Shown: positions 43,902-53,537, counted from the first letter of the stretch. The stretch is 64,000 bases of DNA from Kosakonia sacchari (GCA_900109485.1 FOAY01000017.1:57686-121685), one strand, 5' to 3'. The notes: generated by a model not told the origin, from the sequence alone. Numbers and translations are program-made.

Positions 43902-45497
43902 TTAATTAGCCGCTTCGGGCAACACAAAACCCATGGTGGCGTCGATAAATAATCTGCTGTCCATCAGTTTCACATCCGGTGACACCACCGGTGCGAACGC
44001 CATCTGAGCGAGGATATCTTTTTGCAGGTCGACCCCAGGGGCTATCTCGATTAAATGCAGACCATCTTCTTTCAGTGTGAAGACGGCGCGTTCAGTGATG
44101 TAGCGGACATCCAGCCCGCGTTCGAGGGCGATTTTTCCGCTGAAGGTGATCTCCGGCAGGGTGTCGACGAATTTTTGCACCCGACCTTCCTGCACAATGT
44201 TCAGCTTGCCGTTGGTAATGTCGGTTTTCAGACCGGCTGCGGTGAGGGTGCCGCAGAAGACAATTTTTCGTGAGGTGGCGCTGATATCAATAAACCCGCC
44301 CGTGCCCATGATTTTGCCGTTGAATTTATGCACGCCAACGTTGCCGTGCTGATCCACTTCGGCAAAGCTCAGGTAACACACATCCAGTCCGCCGCCGTGG
44401 TAAAAATCAAATTGCGACGTCATGTCGAGAATGGCACGGGTATTGACGTTCGCGCCAAATGCCACCCCCTGCGAGGTAATGCCACCGACCGGCCCGGTTT
44501 CCACCGTCAGGACAAAGTCGTCCGCACAGCCTTCTTCCCGCGCCACCAGTCCAATGCCGTCGGCAATGCCGACGCCGACGTTGCCGACCGCGCCTTTGCG
44601 CATTTCAAACAGTGCGCGGCGTGCCACCAGTTTGCGCTGGTTGAGGGGCAGGGTGAGTTGCGTGCTGTCATCCAGTGTGAAGTCGCCAGAGATAAAGCGG
44701 TTTACCGGTGCGCCGCCGTACAGCTGCGTCTGGTCAGGGTCCACGACGACGATATCCACGAGATAACCCGGAATACGTACCGATTTCGGATGCAGCGTGG
44801 CCTTTTTGACCATTTTCTGCACCTGCATCATGACAATGCCGCCGTTGTTATGCACCGCCTGGGCGAGCACCAGCGCATCCAGATACATCACTTCATCTTC
44901 AAACGAGGCGTAGCCTTCGCTGTCGCAGGTGGTGGCACGAATAAAGGCGATATTGGGCGCAATGGCTTTGTAGTAGAGGTACTCTTTGTTGTCGATCTCG
45001 ACCAGCTTGATCAGGTCTTCTTTGGTGACCTCGTTGAGCTTACCGCCCTGCAGGCGGGGGTCGACAAACGTCCCGATGCCGATATCGCTCAGAATACCCG
45101 GCTGGTGGGCCGCAGCGGCGCGCAGCGTTTGGGTCAGTACACCTTGCGGATAGTTGTAGGCGGCAATTTTCCCTTGTTCGGCGAGATCGGAAATGCGCGG
45201 TGACTGCCCCCAGTGGCCGCACAGCGCCCATTTGACCAGCCCTTCTTGCGCCAGCGGGCTGATACCGCGATCGGCCCGGTCGCCCAGCCCGGTCGGGCTG
45301 ATAAGGGATAAATTACGCGGGGTTTGCGTCTGTTTATATTTATCGGCTAAGGCGTTAATTAAGGTGGTGGCTTCGAGGATGCCGCCCCCCGCCCCTAAAA
45401 TACACAGCGTGGCCTCATCCGGAATATAGCTCACCGCATCCTGTGCCGATAGCACAGTCACACGCCCGTTAATACGTGATGGTCTTTCAGGTTTCAT
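43902..45497 (-). CDS. ydiF: Acetate CoA-transferase YdiF
   Basis: A 531-residue fused family I CoA transferase matching E. coli YdiF. The catalytic Glu is in TVETGPVGGITSQGVAFG (near residue 330). It exchanges CoA between short-chain acids, supplying acyl-CoA for YdiO. ATG 45497 has AGGAG upstream and agrees with E. coli; the open frame extends upstream but without similarity. Confidence 0.95.
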   Translation of the reverse strand: MKPERPSRINGRVTVLSAQDAVSYIPDEATLCILGAGGGILEATTLINALADKYKQTQTPRNLSLISPTGLGDRADRGISPLAQEGLVKWALCGHWGQSPRISDLAEQGKIAAYNYPQGVLTQTLRAAAAHQPGILSDIGIGTFVDPRLQGGKLNEVTKEDLIKLVEIDNKEYLYYKAIAPNIAFIRATTCDSEGYASFEDEVMYLDALVLAQAVHNNGGIVMMQVQKMVKKATLHPKSVRIPGYLVDIVVVDPDQTQLYGGAPVNRFISGDFTLDDSTQLTLPLNQRKLVARRALFEMRKGAVGNVGVGIADGIGLVAREEGCADDFVLTVETGPVGGITSQGVAFGANVNTRAILDMTSQFDFYHGGGLDVCYLSFAEVDQHGNVGVHKFNGKIMGTGGFIDISATSRKIVFCGTLTAAGLKTDITNGKLNIVQEGRVQKFVDTLPEITFSGKIALERGLDVRYITERAVFTLKEDGLHLIEIAPGVDLQKDILAQMAFAPVVSPDVKLMDSRLFIDATMGFVLPEAAN

Positions 45498-45663
45498 AAT
45501 AACTCCTGGCAATAATGCCTGGTACAACGCTGGCGTTATTTCGCCATGGTGATGGGCAAAAAAAAGCCGCACGCGTCCACTGAATATTGATGATAAATAT
45601 TCATTCAGGTCATTATTTTTTAATTTGTGGCTGGAAGGTTGATTCCCGCCTGAATTCAGGTTA

Positions 45664-46422
45664 TCAGGCCTGATGCAATATCGTTAATACCGTACGCAGA
45701 TCGCCAACGGATATTTGACCAGGTGCCGACGCCTTTTTCACTGCGCCAAAGGTGGCCGCAGAACCAAAGACTTCGCCCGCGAGGCGTGAAATCACCCCGG
45801 TTTTGGCCATCGACATCGTGATCAACGGACGGTCGGCATACTGCTCCTGTATCGTCAGCGTGGCGCTAAGCAGCGTCAACACATCGGTTTTGCTTTGTGG
45901 CATCAGCGCGATTTTGGGGATATCCGCCCCCAGTTCCTGCATTTTGCGCAGACGCCCGACAATCTCTTCCGCTGGCGGTGTTTTATGGAAATCATGGTTG
46001 GACATCACCACCCGCACGTTTTTCGCCTGCGCGTGTGCCACCGTGGTTTTGATCAGCTCGTCGCCGGTAAACAGCTCCAGATCAATCATATCCACCAGAC
46101 CGCTGTCTATCGCTGCACGGTTGAGCGCGATGTAGGCATCGGCGGACAACGCCTGTTCGCCGCCTTCTTTCGCACTGCGGAAGGTAAACAGCAGCGGTTT
46201 ATCCGCCAGCGTGCTGCGGATGATGGCGGCGGCTCCCAGTACGGCATCGATAGACGCCACATCGGCAAAATGGTCAACGCGCCATTCCAGAATGTCGAAA
46301 TCGGCGTCGCGATAGGCCAGCGCTTCTGCTTTGACGCTGGCAATATCTTTGCCCATCAGTGAGACGATGATCTTTGGCGCGCCTTCGCCAATCACCAGAT
46401 TTTTTACGGTTACGGTTTTCAT
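45664..46422 (-). CDS. aroD: 3-dehydroquinate dehydratase, type I
   Basis: A 252-residue type I dehydroquinase that forms 3-dehydroshikimate through a Schiff base. The His is in SNHDFHKTP (near residue 143), the Schiff-base Lys in [10 protein letters not shown] (near residue 170) and the C-terminal loop in SAPGQISV. It matches E. coli AroD, where this is the only such enzyme. It lies 25 bases downstream of ydiB on the minus strand. Confidence 0.96.
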   Translation of the reverse strand: MKTVTVKNLVIGEGAPKIIVSLMGKDIASVKAEALAYRDADFDILEWRVDHFADVASIDAVLGAAAIIRSTLADKPLLFTFRSAKEGGEQALSADAYIALNRAAIDSGLVDMIDLELFTGDELIKTTVAHAQAKNVRVVMSNHDFHKTPPAEEIVGRLRKMQELGADIPKIALMPQSKTDVLTLLSATLTIQEQYADRPLITMSMAKTGVISRLAGEVFGSAATFGAVKKASAPGQISVGDLRTVLTILHQA

Positions 46423-46447
46423 TGAGTACCTTTTATTCACCAACCTG

Positions 46448-47314
46448 TCAGGCTTCAAAGCCCATGACCTGTTTCACGTATTCCAGCGGGAACTCTTTAC
46501 CGGTCCACAGTTTGAACTGCTCAGCGCCTTGCCATAACAACATGCCGTAACCATCAATTGTTTTGCAGCCCGCTTGTTGTGCCTGCTGCAATAACTTCGT
46601 GATATGTGGGTTATAGACACTTTCGGTGACCAGCAGATCCGGGCGCAGCAGGCTAACGTCACTGATAAGGGATTCGTTATCCAGCGGCTTCATGCCGACT
46701 TTGGTTCCGTTGGTGAGAATGTCCGCCGTGGCGAGCGCGGCAGCAAAGGCTTTCTGGTCGGCGAGGTCGGTCACCGTGACCACGCAATCGGTGTTTTCAT
46801 TGACCCGTTTGGCAAAAGCGACCGCTTTTTCAAAGAAATCATCTTTGCGGTTAAACAGCTTGATCTCTTTCATCCCTTCAATTGCCGCCTGCGCGCCAAT
46901 CGCCGTGGATGCGCCGCCTGAACCCAGCAGCACCATGGTTTTGCCTTTGATGTTGAAGCCGCTCTCTTTAATGGCGCGAATATGGCCGGTCCCGTCGGTG
47001 TTGTAGCCGCGCAGGTAGCCGTCGTCATTGACGATGGTGTTGATGGCGCCCACCAGTTTCGCCGCTGGGGTGAGTTCATCGACATATTCGCATGCCAGTT
47101 GTTTATTGGGCATGGAGACCCCGGTGCCACGCATTTTTAACGCTTTCAGTCCGGCAATAGCGTTAGCAAAGGTCGTGTTGTCGACTTCAAAGGCCATATA
47201 GGTAAAGGGCAATCCTGCTTTTTCTAACGCTTTATTTTGCATTTCAGGAGACAGACTGTGTCTGATGGGGTAGGCCATAAGGCCAATCAGTTCATATTTT
47301 GCTGTTACATCCAT
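46448..47314 (-). CDS. ydiB: Quinate/shikimate dehydrogenase YdiB
   Basis: A 288-residue NAD(P)-dependent dehydrogenase acting on shikimate and quinate. The substrate site is in [13 protein letters not shown], the Lys in GVSMPNKQL, the Asp in GYNTDGTG and the dinucleotide loop in [12 protein letters not shown]. It matches E. coli YdiB. Co-transcribed with aroD, and preceded by the transporter gene ydiN. Confidence 0.95.
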   Translation of the reverse strand: MDVTAKYELIGLMAYPIRHSLSPEMQNKALEKAGLPFTYMAFEVDNTTFANAIAGLKALKMRGTGVSMPNKQLACEYVDELTPAAKLVGAINTIVNDDGYLRGYNTDGTGHIRAIKESGFNIKGKTMVLLGSGGASTAIGAQAAIEGMKEIKLFNRKDDFFEKAVAFAKRVNENTDCVVTVTDLADQKAFAAALATADILTNGTKVGMKPLDNESLISDVSLLRPDLLVTESVYNPHITKLLQQAQQAGCKTIDGYGMLLWQGAEQFKLWTGKEFPLEYVKQVMGFEA

Positions 47315-47352
47315 AATAAACTCCTTGAACCCTTATAATGAATCAGAATTGT

Positions 47353-48588
47353 TTACTGAAAATAACGCTCGCCTAGCCGCAAATCATTTTTGGGAATATT
47401 AAATACTCGGTAGTAACGGACGAAGACAATAACGGCGGTGATAAAGGCCAGTAGTGCAAATATAAAGTCCAGCAGGATGATGTATTGCAGGCCGATATTA
47501 GAGAGATAACCGGTGATGAGTGGAATAATAAAGTTCGCCAGCCCTCCCATCATCATATATACGCTGGTGACTTTGGCTTTGCTCTTTGGGAAGAACTCCG
47601 ACATCACCGATACGCCCAGTTGCAGGATGCCACCCGCGGCGGAGAAGCCGATAACAAAAGCCCCACCGTTACACACCAGCGGCGACGGATAGAGATAGAT
47701 AACCGCCGCGGTGAGGGTGGCAAGTCCGGCGTTGAAAACGTTAGCCCAGATTGGGCGCACCATTTTTTTCAGCAGTACGGCGAAGATAAATACGCACACC
47801 AGCGAGCCCATACTGTAGTAAGAGATGGTTTTCAGGGCGTCGGCTTCCGCCATTCCGGTAAACGCCATGGCATACTTCGGCATCCAGACCACAATCACAT
47901 AGAAGGTGGAGAAAGCCGCGACGCCAAACAGCACCGAGGCCACGCCTTCCAGCCACGGTAGCGGTTTGCTGTTCATCTGCGGCAACTCTTTGGCGACACT
48001 GGCGTCCACTTGCTGACCGGGGAAGGTGCTTTTCAGCAACATCAGCGTGATAATGACAAACAGCGCGCCCGGAATGATAACGCCGTAGCCGTACCAGATG
48101 TTATTAAGCAGCATGTAGCCGACGATCATCGGGTAGAGCATCTGGCCGAAGGAGACCATCGCTTTCACCAGGATCACCGCCGAGCCGGAGGCTTTCGGGA
48201 AACACTCCATCAGTGCCGGGTAACCGCCGGTATCCAGCGCCGAATTCGCCACGCCGACACACACTGCCAGTATAAAGGCCACCATCAGATTCGGGCTTGA
48301 CGGAATACCGAAGAAAAACAGCATATACAGTATGACGCCCAGCAGAATAACGGTGCGGCGGCCAAACTTGTCGGAAATCACACCAAAGAACAGAATACTG
48401 ACCAGCCGACCAAGCCCGATGCCGGAAATTAAATATGCGATGCCGGCATTGTCGGTAGAAAATTTCGCTGCCAGCGATGTCATGTTTTGCGCCAGCGTAA
48501 TGACGCTGATGCCATGTAAAAAATAACTAAGATAGATACAGATAACAGCCAGCAAAAATGGCGTATTGAAAGCCTTTTTCTGAGACAT
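47353..48588 (-). CDS. ydiN: MFS transporter YdiN
   Basis: A 411-residue MFS carrier with 12 helices, nearly identical to E. coli YdiN over its length (GISVITLAQNM, GVISDKFGRRTVILLGV, SVMSEFFPKSKAKVTSVYM). The substrate is not known; being next to ydiB-aroD suggests quinate, shikimate or a related acid. ATG 48588 matches E. coli; a GTG nine bases upstream is possible but too near the ribosome site. Confidence 0.93.
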   Translation of the reverse strand: MSQKKAFNTPFLLAVICIYLSYFLHGISVITLAQNMTSLAAKFSTDNAGIAYLISGIGLGRLVSILFFGVISDKFGRRTVILLGVILYMLFFFGIPSSPNLMVAFILAVCVGVANSALDTGGYPALMECFPKASGSAVILVKAMVSFGQMLYPMIVGYMLLNNIWYGYGVIIPGALFVIITLMLLKSTFPGQQVDASVAKELPQMNSKPLPWLEGVASVLFGVAAFSTFYVIVVWMPKYAMAFTGMAEADALKTISYYSMGSLVCVFIFAVLLKKMVRPIWANVFNAGLATLTAAVIYLYPSPLVCNGGAFVIGFSAAGGILQLGVSVMSEFFPKSKAKVTSVYMMMGGLANFIIPLITGYLSNIGLQYIILLDFIFALLAFITAVIVFVRYYRVFNIPKNDLRLGERYFQ

Positions 48589-48854
48589 TTTATTCACCGC
48601 TCCGTGCTGATTTTTTAAATTTATTCTGCTCGCGCCGGTCGTGATTCCTGGTGGCGAGTTTAGTGATTAATTTACTTGCTCACGGCGGGCGGGCATACAT
48701 AGCATGGCGCTTAATTTGCCAGGTTTATTGCAGGCTAAAATGTGAGGAGAAATTGTTTTTATGCCCTTTTTATCGATATCTTCAGCGGCGTTAATAAATC
48801 GCCATCGTATTTTGCATGAGGCCGTCAATAATATTGCATACGATGCTTTTCGGG

Positions 48855-50069
48855 TTATTCCGCTAACGGCGACATATTCATTAAACGCCGGGACTCGATG
48901 CGATTGCGCAGGCCAATAAACAGCGCCAGTAGGAAGCCGACGGCGGCAATAGCCGTATCGAACCACATAATATCGGCAATGTTTCTTTCCGCGAGATGCG
49001 CAGTGATAAGCGGAATGGTAAAGGTGGCAATACTGCCCGAGCTGTAATAAATACCGGTGGCTTTTCCTTTAGCATGGGGGAAGCGCGCAGCCATCAGCGT
49101 CAGGCCAATCTGCACCACGCCACCCGCTGAAGAGAAGCCAATCACAAAGGAGAACGCGATCACCACCGGTATGCTGGGATGCAGGCAGACCGTTAGCAGC
49201 GCAATAAAGGAGATAAAGGTATAAATCACCAGCAATTTCATGGTCATGGCAAGCTTACGCACCAGTGGGGCAGTGATAAAGACACACAGCAGCGAACCGC
49301 AGGTATAGACGCTGAGCAGCTTGATGGACTCGGTGTAGGACATGCCGACAACAAACTGACCATACTGCGCAAGCCATTGGCTGATAAGGTAAAACGTGGT
49401 CATCGATATGTAACCGTACAGCGTGTAACTGGCCAGATCGATAACAGAGCAGCGGTGTTTCTCTTGCGCCATTTCATTTGCCGCCTGCGCGCCAGGGGAT
49501 TGATGACCGCGATGGGGCGGAAATGTGCAGCGCAGTAGAAACACGCCGTTGACCAGCATGATGGCGGCAGCAATCAGAAACGACCAGCCAAACCACAGTT
49601 CCGCCCACACCAGCAGGCTGATGATCATCGGCAATAAAAACTGCCCCGCAGAGATAAACGCTTTGATCAGCACATTTGCCGTGCCGGGCGAGCGTGGAAA
49701 CGCCTCCATCAGGCTGGGGTAGGTTCCGGCATCAAGAAAGCTGTTGGCGATACCGGCTAAAAAGCCGAACGCATAGGCCAGCATAATACTGTGGGTGTGA
49801 ATAATGCCGATAAAAAAGACCAGGTAGCAGAGCATGCCGAGCATCACAAAAGGTCGGCGGCCAAAGCGGTCGGATAACATTCCGGAAAAAAACAGGACGC
49901 TTAATCGGCCAATGCCCAGCGAGGAGATCACCACCGAAACACCGGCGGCATTGGTCTGCCATTGCAGTTCGAGTGAGGACATATTGAGGCTCATCAGAAT
50001 GACCCCCATGCCATGCACCAGGTAATTAAAATAGAGACCTAATGCGGTTGTGAGATAGGTGTTTTTCAT
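48855..50069 (-). CDS. ydiM: MFS transporter YdiM
   Basis: A 404-residue MFS carrier with 12 helices, matching E. coli YdiM (NYLVHGMGVILMSLNM, LSDRFGRRPFVMLGM). It is a paralogue of YdiN (similar GxxSAGGxxQxG block). Substrate unknown. The 266 bases between it and ydiN hold no supported gene. Confidence 0.93.
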   Translation of the reverse strand: MKNTYLTTALGLYFNYLVHGMGVILMSLNMSSLELQWQTNAAGVSVVISSLGIGRLSVLFFSGMLSDRFGRRPFVMLGMLCYLVFFIGIIHTHSIMLAYAFGFLAGIANSFLDAGTYPSLMEAFPRSPGTANVLIKAFISAGQFLLPMIISLLVWAELWFGWSFLIAAAIMLVNGVFLLRCTFPPHRGHQSPGAQAANEMAQEKHRCSVIDLASYTLYGYISMTTFYLISQWLAQYGQFVVGMSYTESIKLLSVYTCGSLLCVFITAPLVRKLAMTMKLLVIYTFISFIALLTVCLHPSIPVVIAFSFVIGFSSAGGVVQIGLTLMAARFPHAKGKATGIYYSSGSIATFTIPLITAHLAERNIADIMWFDTAIAAVGFLLALFIGLRNRIESRRLMNMSPLAE

Positions 50070-50123
50070 TGTTTGTGTGCTGCGTGACGGTAAAATAAAT
50101 CGTCGGTGGTGTGACCAACCGTG

Positions 50124-50480
50124 TTAACACAGATGCTCGAGATCGTGAGCATAGAGTTCGGCCGCAACCGACTGATAAACCTTCCAGTCCAGATAATTGC
50201 CATCATGATATACCGTCTGAAATGCGGTTAAGTCGGCGAAAAAACGCATGGTATTATTACCAATGCGATTATTTATTCGTTTAATGAGGGCGTTGAGGTG
50301 TGATTGTCTTTTTTTTCTCATCTCCAGCAGTTTTTCAACAATATCTGCCGGGATCTCGCTTTCACCGCTTTCCCATTCCTGCCAGGTTTGTGCATTATGC
50401 TGCGGTGCAATCCAGATAACGCACTCCTCAATACTCATGGCGAAAATATGGCGTAATGCCTGTAATTCATATGCGTTCAT
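50124..50480 (-). CDS. ydiL: YdiL, small helix-turn-helix-like protein
   Basis: A 118-residue protein matching E. coli YdiL (MNAYELQALRHIFAMSIEE, RINNRIGNNTMRFFADLTAF, YQSVAAELYAHDLE). The N-terminal half resembles a Cro/XRE-type DNA-binding fold; the role is not known to me. It lies 55 bases upstream of ydiM on the same strand and is the last ydi gene before the integrase remnant. Confidence 0.92.
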   Translation of the reverse strand: MNAYELQALRHIFAMSIEECVIWIAPQHNAQTWQEWESGESEIPADIVEKLLEMRKKRQSHLNALIKRINNRIGNNTMRFFADLTAFQTVYHDGNYLDWKVYQSVAAELYAHDLEHLC

Positions 50481-50571
50481 TATTTAATTACTTCAGCCAG
50501 AATCGATTAAGCATAAATAACACTATTGAACCGTTTCGGAGTTGAAGAGAGTCGCATTATCTTGTGCAATA

Positions 50572-50999
50572 TTATTTGTTACCAGCGTGTGAAAATGCGC
50601 AGATGCACGCCAGACATGGCAGGCAGGGCGATACAGCCATCTCCATTTTTTCACCTATTGGAGTGCCCACGTCCCGGTAGACAGTTTCTGTCCTCACGAC
50701 GGTTGCCTGTTTGAGGGCCTCCGGGCTGACACCAGCCAGATGATGTGGCGCCGGGTAGGGTTTCAGCAATGCGTTGTTGAGCGGGATTCCCTCGCGTTGC
50801 TGTCGGGCATCGGCCAGAGACACAACAGGGGAAGCACCTAAGCCAGGACGGGATTCTTTACCATTGATACGGTACTTGAAATACCAGAGTCGGGATCCAT
50901 TTGGATTAACCATATAGATACAGACCGTGAGAATCGGATGTTTTGAAGGGTTTGACTGTGGGCTTTGAGGCTATGGATTTTCGTGTCGGAAAGAGACAT
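50572..50999 (-). pseudogene. Decayed P4-type tyrosine integrase
   Basis: On the minus strand ATG 50999 opens MSLSDTKIHSLKAHSQTL, the start of a P4-type integrase. A first frameshift moves to TSDSHGLYL and a second to NPNGSRLWYFKYRINGKES, then SLADARQQREG. Together these cover only the N-terminal arm-binding domain. The rest, including the catalytic Arg-His-Arg-Tyr domain, is missing and replaced by unrelated sequence. It lies 160 bases after the tRNA-Asn 3' end in the same direction, as in tRNA-inserted islands such as the Yersinia high-pathogenicity island. Confidence 0.85.
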
Positions 51000-51160
51000 A
51001 GGGTGGTCACTCCATTATCGAACTGAAATGACCCCAGATCAGACCATCAATTTTTCCCGATGCGGAGGGGGAACTGCGAATGCATCGGGAAACGTTTTTA
51101 CGCTAACTTATTGAATATATAAAAGATAGAGATTCGCAAAGAGGCATAAGAACAAGAATT

Positions 51161-51180
51161 TGGCTCCTCTGACTGGACTC
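51161..51180 (-). other. Candidate attL at the tRNA-Asn 3' end
   Basis: The last bases of the tRNA (CAGTCAGAGGAGCCA on the minus strand) are the classic asn-tRNA attachment core. Beyond AAATT the sequence departs from the usual tRNA flank and leads into the integrase remnant. Its partner is at 8547-8606. Confidence 0.7.
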
Positions 51181-51236
51181 GAACCAGTGACATACGGATT
51201 AACAGTCCGCCGTTCTACCGACTGAACTACAGAGGA
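51161..51236 (-). tRNA. tRNA-Asn (anticodon GTT), second copy
   Basis: Identical over 76 bases to the gene at 1524-1599, in the opposite orientation, with encoded CCA. It remains intact after the island insertion, since the 3' end is restored by the integrated DNA. It lacks the usual terminator directly downstream. Confidence 0.98.
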
Positions 51237-51254
51237 ATCGTGTGAACGGGGCGC

Positions 51255-51283
51255 ATATTATCGGTCACGTCCGGGCTTGTCAA
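51255..51283 (-). promoter_or_regulatory. Sigma-70 promoter of the second tRNA-Asn
   Basis: On the minus strand TTGACA (51283-51278), 17 bases, TAATAT (51260-51255), then a GC-rich discriminator CGCCCCG. Confidence 0.85.
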
Positions 51284-51362
51284 AGGGTGGATCGCCTGAG
51301 CGCGATCGTTTGCTGACAATTTCGGCAACCTGTGCGTATGTCTGCTCAATAAACCCGCGTTT

Positions 51363-51379
51363 GCACTAGTATGGTGCAA
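51363..51379. promoter_or_regulatory. NtrC binding site upstream of nac
   Basis: TGCACTAGTATGGTGCA, that is GCAC-N7-GTGC, the NtrC consensus. It lies about 150 bases upstream of the predicted nac start site, a usual enhancer position. Confidence 0.8.
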
Positions 51380-51494
51380 AATACCCCTAATGGGGCAGAT
51401 CGCAAACCGTTGTTTCAGTGATAATACCCTGTGTTGTAATTAGAAACTCTTATTATCCAGCCTGTTAAGCGTTAATTTCCTCCTTAACTAAAAC

Positions 51495-51510
51495 TGGCAA
51501 GCATATTGCA
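51495..51510 (+). promoter_or_regulatory. Sigma-54 promoter of nac
   Basis: TGGCAAGCATATTGCA, with GG and GC 10 bases apart and a near-consensus TTGCA. Transcription would start near 51521. This agrees with known NtrC/sigma-54 control of nac. Confidence 0.88.
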
Positions 51511-51567
51511 ACTCCTCCGACATCATAACAACCGGCGTTGGCATTGGTATCCCTTACAGGAGGCAAA

Positions 51568-52485
51568 ATGAACTTAAGACGACTGAAATACTTCGTAAAA
51601 ATCGTCGATATTGGAAGCCTGACTCAGGCAGCCGAAGTATTGCATATTGCGCAGCCCGCGCTGAGTCAGCAAGTCGCCACTCTGGAAGGTGAGCTGGATC
51701 AGCAATTGTTGATCCGTACTAAACGGGGCGTAACGCCCACGGAAGCAGGAAAAATTCTCTATACCCATGCGCGCATGATTTTGCGTCAGTGTGAACAGGC
51801 ACAACTGGCGGTGAACAACGTTGGCCAGTGTTTGCGCGGCCAGGTTTCCATCGGCCTTGCGCCGGGCACGGCAGCGTCTTCGGTCACCATGCCATTATTA
51901 CAGGCTGTGCGTACCGAGCTGCCTGAAGTGGCGGTCTATCTGCATGAAAACAGCGGCGCGGTGCTGAATGATAAATTGCTGAGTGGTCAACTCGATATGG
52001 CGGTGCTGTATGAGCGCGCGCCGGGTGCGGGAATCAATAGCCTGCCGCTGCTGAAAGAGGACCTCTATCTGGTCGGTACCCGTGATTGTCCGGGGCAGAG
52101 CGTGGACTTAACCGCAGTCGCTGAAATGAATCTGTTCTTGCCGCGCGACTATAGCGCTGTGCGTCTGCGTGTGGACGAAGCGTTCTCCCTGCGCCGTCTG
52201 ACGGCAAAAATCATTGGCGAAATCGAATCCATTGCCACGCTGACCGCAGCCATCGCCAGCGGAATGGGCGTTACCGTATTGCCGGAATCTGCCGCGCGTT
52301 CGCTGTGTAGCGCAACCAACGGCTGGATGGCGCGTATTACCACACCATCAATGAACCTGCCGCTGTCGCTGAATGTTTCGGCCCGCGGCTCGTTGTCACC
52401 ACAAGCGCAGGCGGTAAAAGATATTTTAATGTCTTTAGTCAGCCGTCCGGCCATGGAAAGCCATGAGTTGCAGTTGGTGAGTTAG
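51568..52485 (+). CDS. nac: Nitrogen assimilation control protein Nac
   Basis: A 305-residue LysR regulator, the same length as Klebsiella and E. coli Nac. It starts MNLRRLKYFVKIVDIGSLTQ with the helix-turn-helix AAEVLHIAQPALSQQVATLE. Nac links nitrogen limitation to sigma-70 genes and works without an effector. AGGAGG precedes ATG 51568. Upstream are an NtrC site and a sigma-54 promoter. The neighbour cbl is as in E. coli. Confidence 0.96.
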   Translation: MNLRRLKYFVKIVDIGSLTQAAEVLHIAQPALSQQVATLEGELDQQLLIRTKRGVTPTEAGKILYTHARMILRQCEQAQLAVNNVGQCLRGQVSIGLAPGTAASSVTMPLLQAVRTELPEVAVYLHENSGAVLNDKLLSGQLDMAVLYERAPGAGINSLPLLKEDLYLVGTRDCPGQSVDLTAVAEMNLFLPRDYSAVRLRVDEAFSLRRLTAKIIGEIESIATLTAAIASGMGVTVLPESAARSLCSATNGWMARITTPSMNLPLSLNVSARGSLSPQAQAVKDILMSLVSRPAMESHELQLVS

Positions 52486-52586
52486 TGATTATTCCTTAAT
52501 GGAATAAGATGCTGGTTTTTATTATTTGTCCTGCCAGGCCACAGACTTTAACAATAGCGTTATGTCTGATCGGCCTGGAGGAAAGG

Positions 52587-53537
52587 GTGAATTTCCAGCA
52601 ACTAAAAATAATCCGCGAGGCGGCGCGGCGGGATTACAACCTGACCGAGGTCGCCAACATGCTTTACACGTCGCAGTCAGGCGTCAGCCGTCATATCCGC
52701 GAGCTTGAAGAAGAGCTGGGGATTGAGATTTTCATCCGCCGTGGCAAACGGCTGCTGGGAATGACTGAACCGGGTAAAGCACTGCTGGTGATTGCCGAGC
52801 GCATCCTCAATGAGGCGAGCAACGTCCGTCGGCTCGCCGATCTCTTTACCAATGACACCTCCGGCGTGTTAACCATCGCCACCACGCATACGCAGGCGCG
52901 TTACAGCTTACCGTCGGTGATCAAAGCGTTCCGCGCGCTGTTCCCGGAAGTCCGTCTGGAATTAATTCAGGGGACGCCGCAGGAAATCGAGTCACTGCTG
53001 CATAACGGCGGGGCGGATATCGGTATCGCCAGTGAACGCTTAAGCAACGACAGTTCGCTGGCGGCTTTCCCGTGGTTCCGCTGGCATCACAGCTTACTGG
53101 TCCCGGAGGATCACCCGCTGGTGCAGTGCTCGCCGCTGACGCTGGAGGATATCAGCCGCTGGCCGTTGATTACCTATCGCCAGGGAATCACCGGGCGTTC
53201 ACGTATCGATGAAGCGTTTGGCCGCAAGGGGTTAATCCCTGATGTGGTGCTCAGCGCGCAGGACTCGGACGTGATTAAAACCTATGTCGAGCTGGGGCTG
53301 GGCGTCGGGCTGGTGGCGGAACAATCGAGCGGCGAGAACGAAGAGGGTAAGCTGGTGCGGCTGGATACGCAGCATCTGTTTGACGCCAACACCGTGTGGC
53401 TGGGGCTGAAACGCGGTCAGCTACAGCGCAATTACGTGTGGCGGTTTATCGAGCTGTGTAATGCCGGGCTATCCGTAGATGATATTAAACGTCAGGTGAT
53501 GGAGCCGGATGAAGCGGTGATTGATTACCAGATTTAA
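52587..53537 (+). CDS. cbl: Cbl, LysR-family regulator of sulfur utilisation
   Basis: A 316-residue LysR regulator, equal in length to E. coli Cbl and very similar to CysB (LTEVANMLYTSQSGVSRHIRE, ATTHTQARYSLP, RQGITGRSRIDEAF). Cbl activates genes for organosulfonate use when sulfate is scarce. The start is GTG 52587, with GGAGG upstream; translation from it gives NFQQLKIIREAAR, as in E. coli. Confidence 0.95.
   Translation: MNFQQLKIIREAARRDYNLTEVANMLYTSQSGVSRHIRELEEELGIEIFIRRGKRLLGMTEPGKALLVIAERILNEASNVRRLADLFTNDTSGVLTIATTHTQARYSLPSVIKAFRALFPEVRLELIQGTPQEIESLLHNGGADIGIASERLSNDSSLAAFPWFRWHHSLLVPEDHPLVQCSPLTLEDISRWPLITYRQGITGRSRIDEAFGRKGLIPDVVLSAQDSDVIKTYVELGLGVGLVAEQSSGENEEGKLVRLDTQHLFDANTVWLGLKRGQLQRNYVWRFIELCNAGLSVDDIKRQVMEPDEAVIDYQI

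Noticed and set aside
48667..48966. 99-codon frame between ydiN and ydiM
   Set aside because: It overlaps the 3' end of ydiM in another frame and has no ribosome site or family resemblance.
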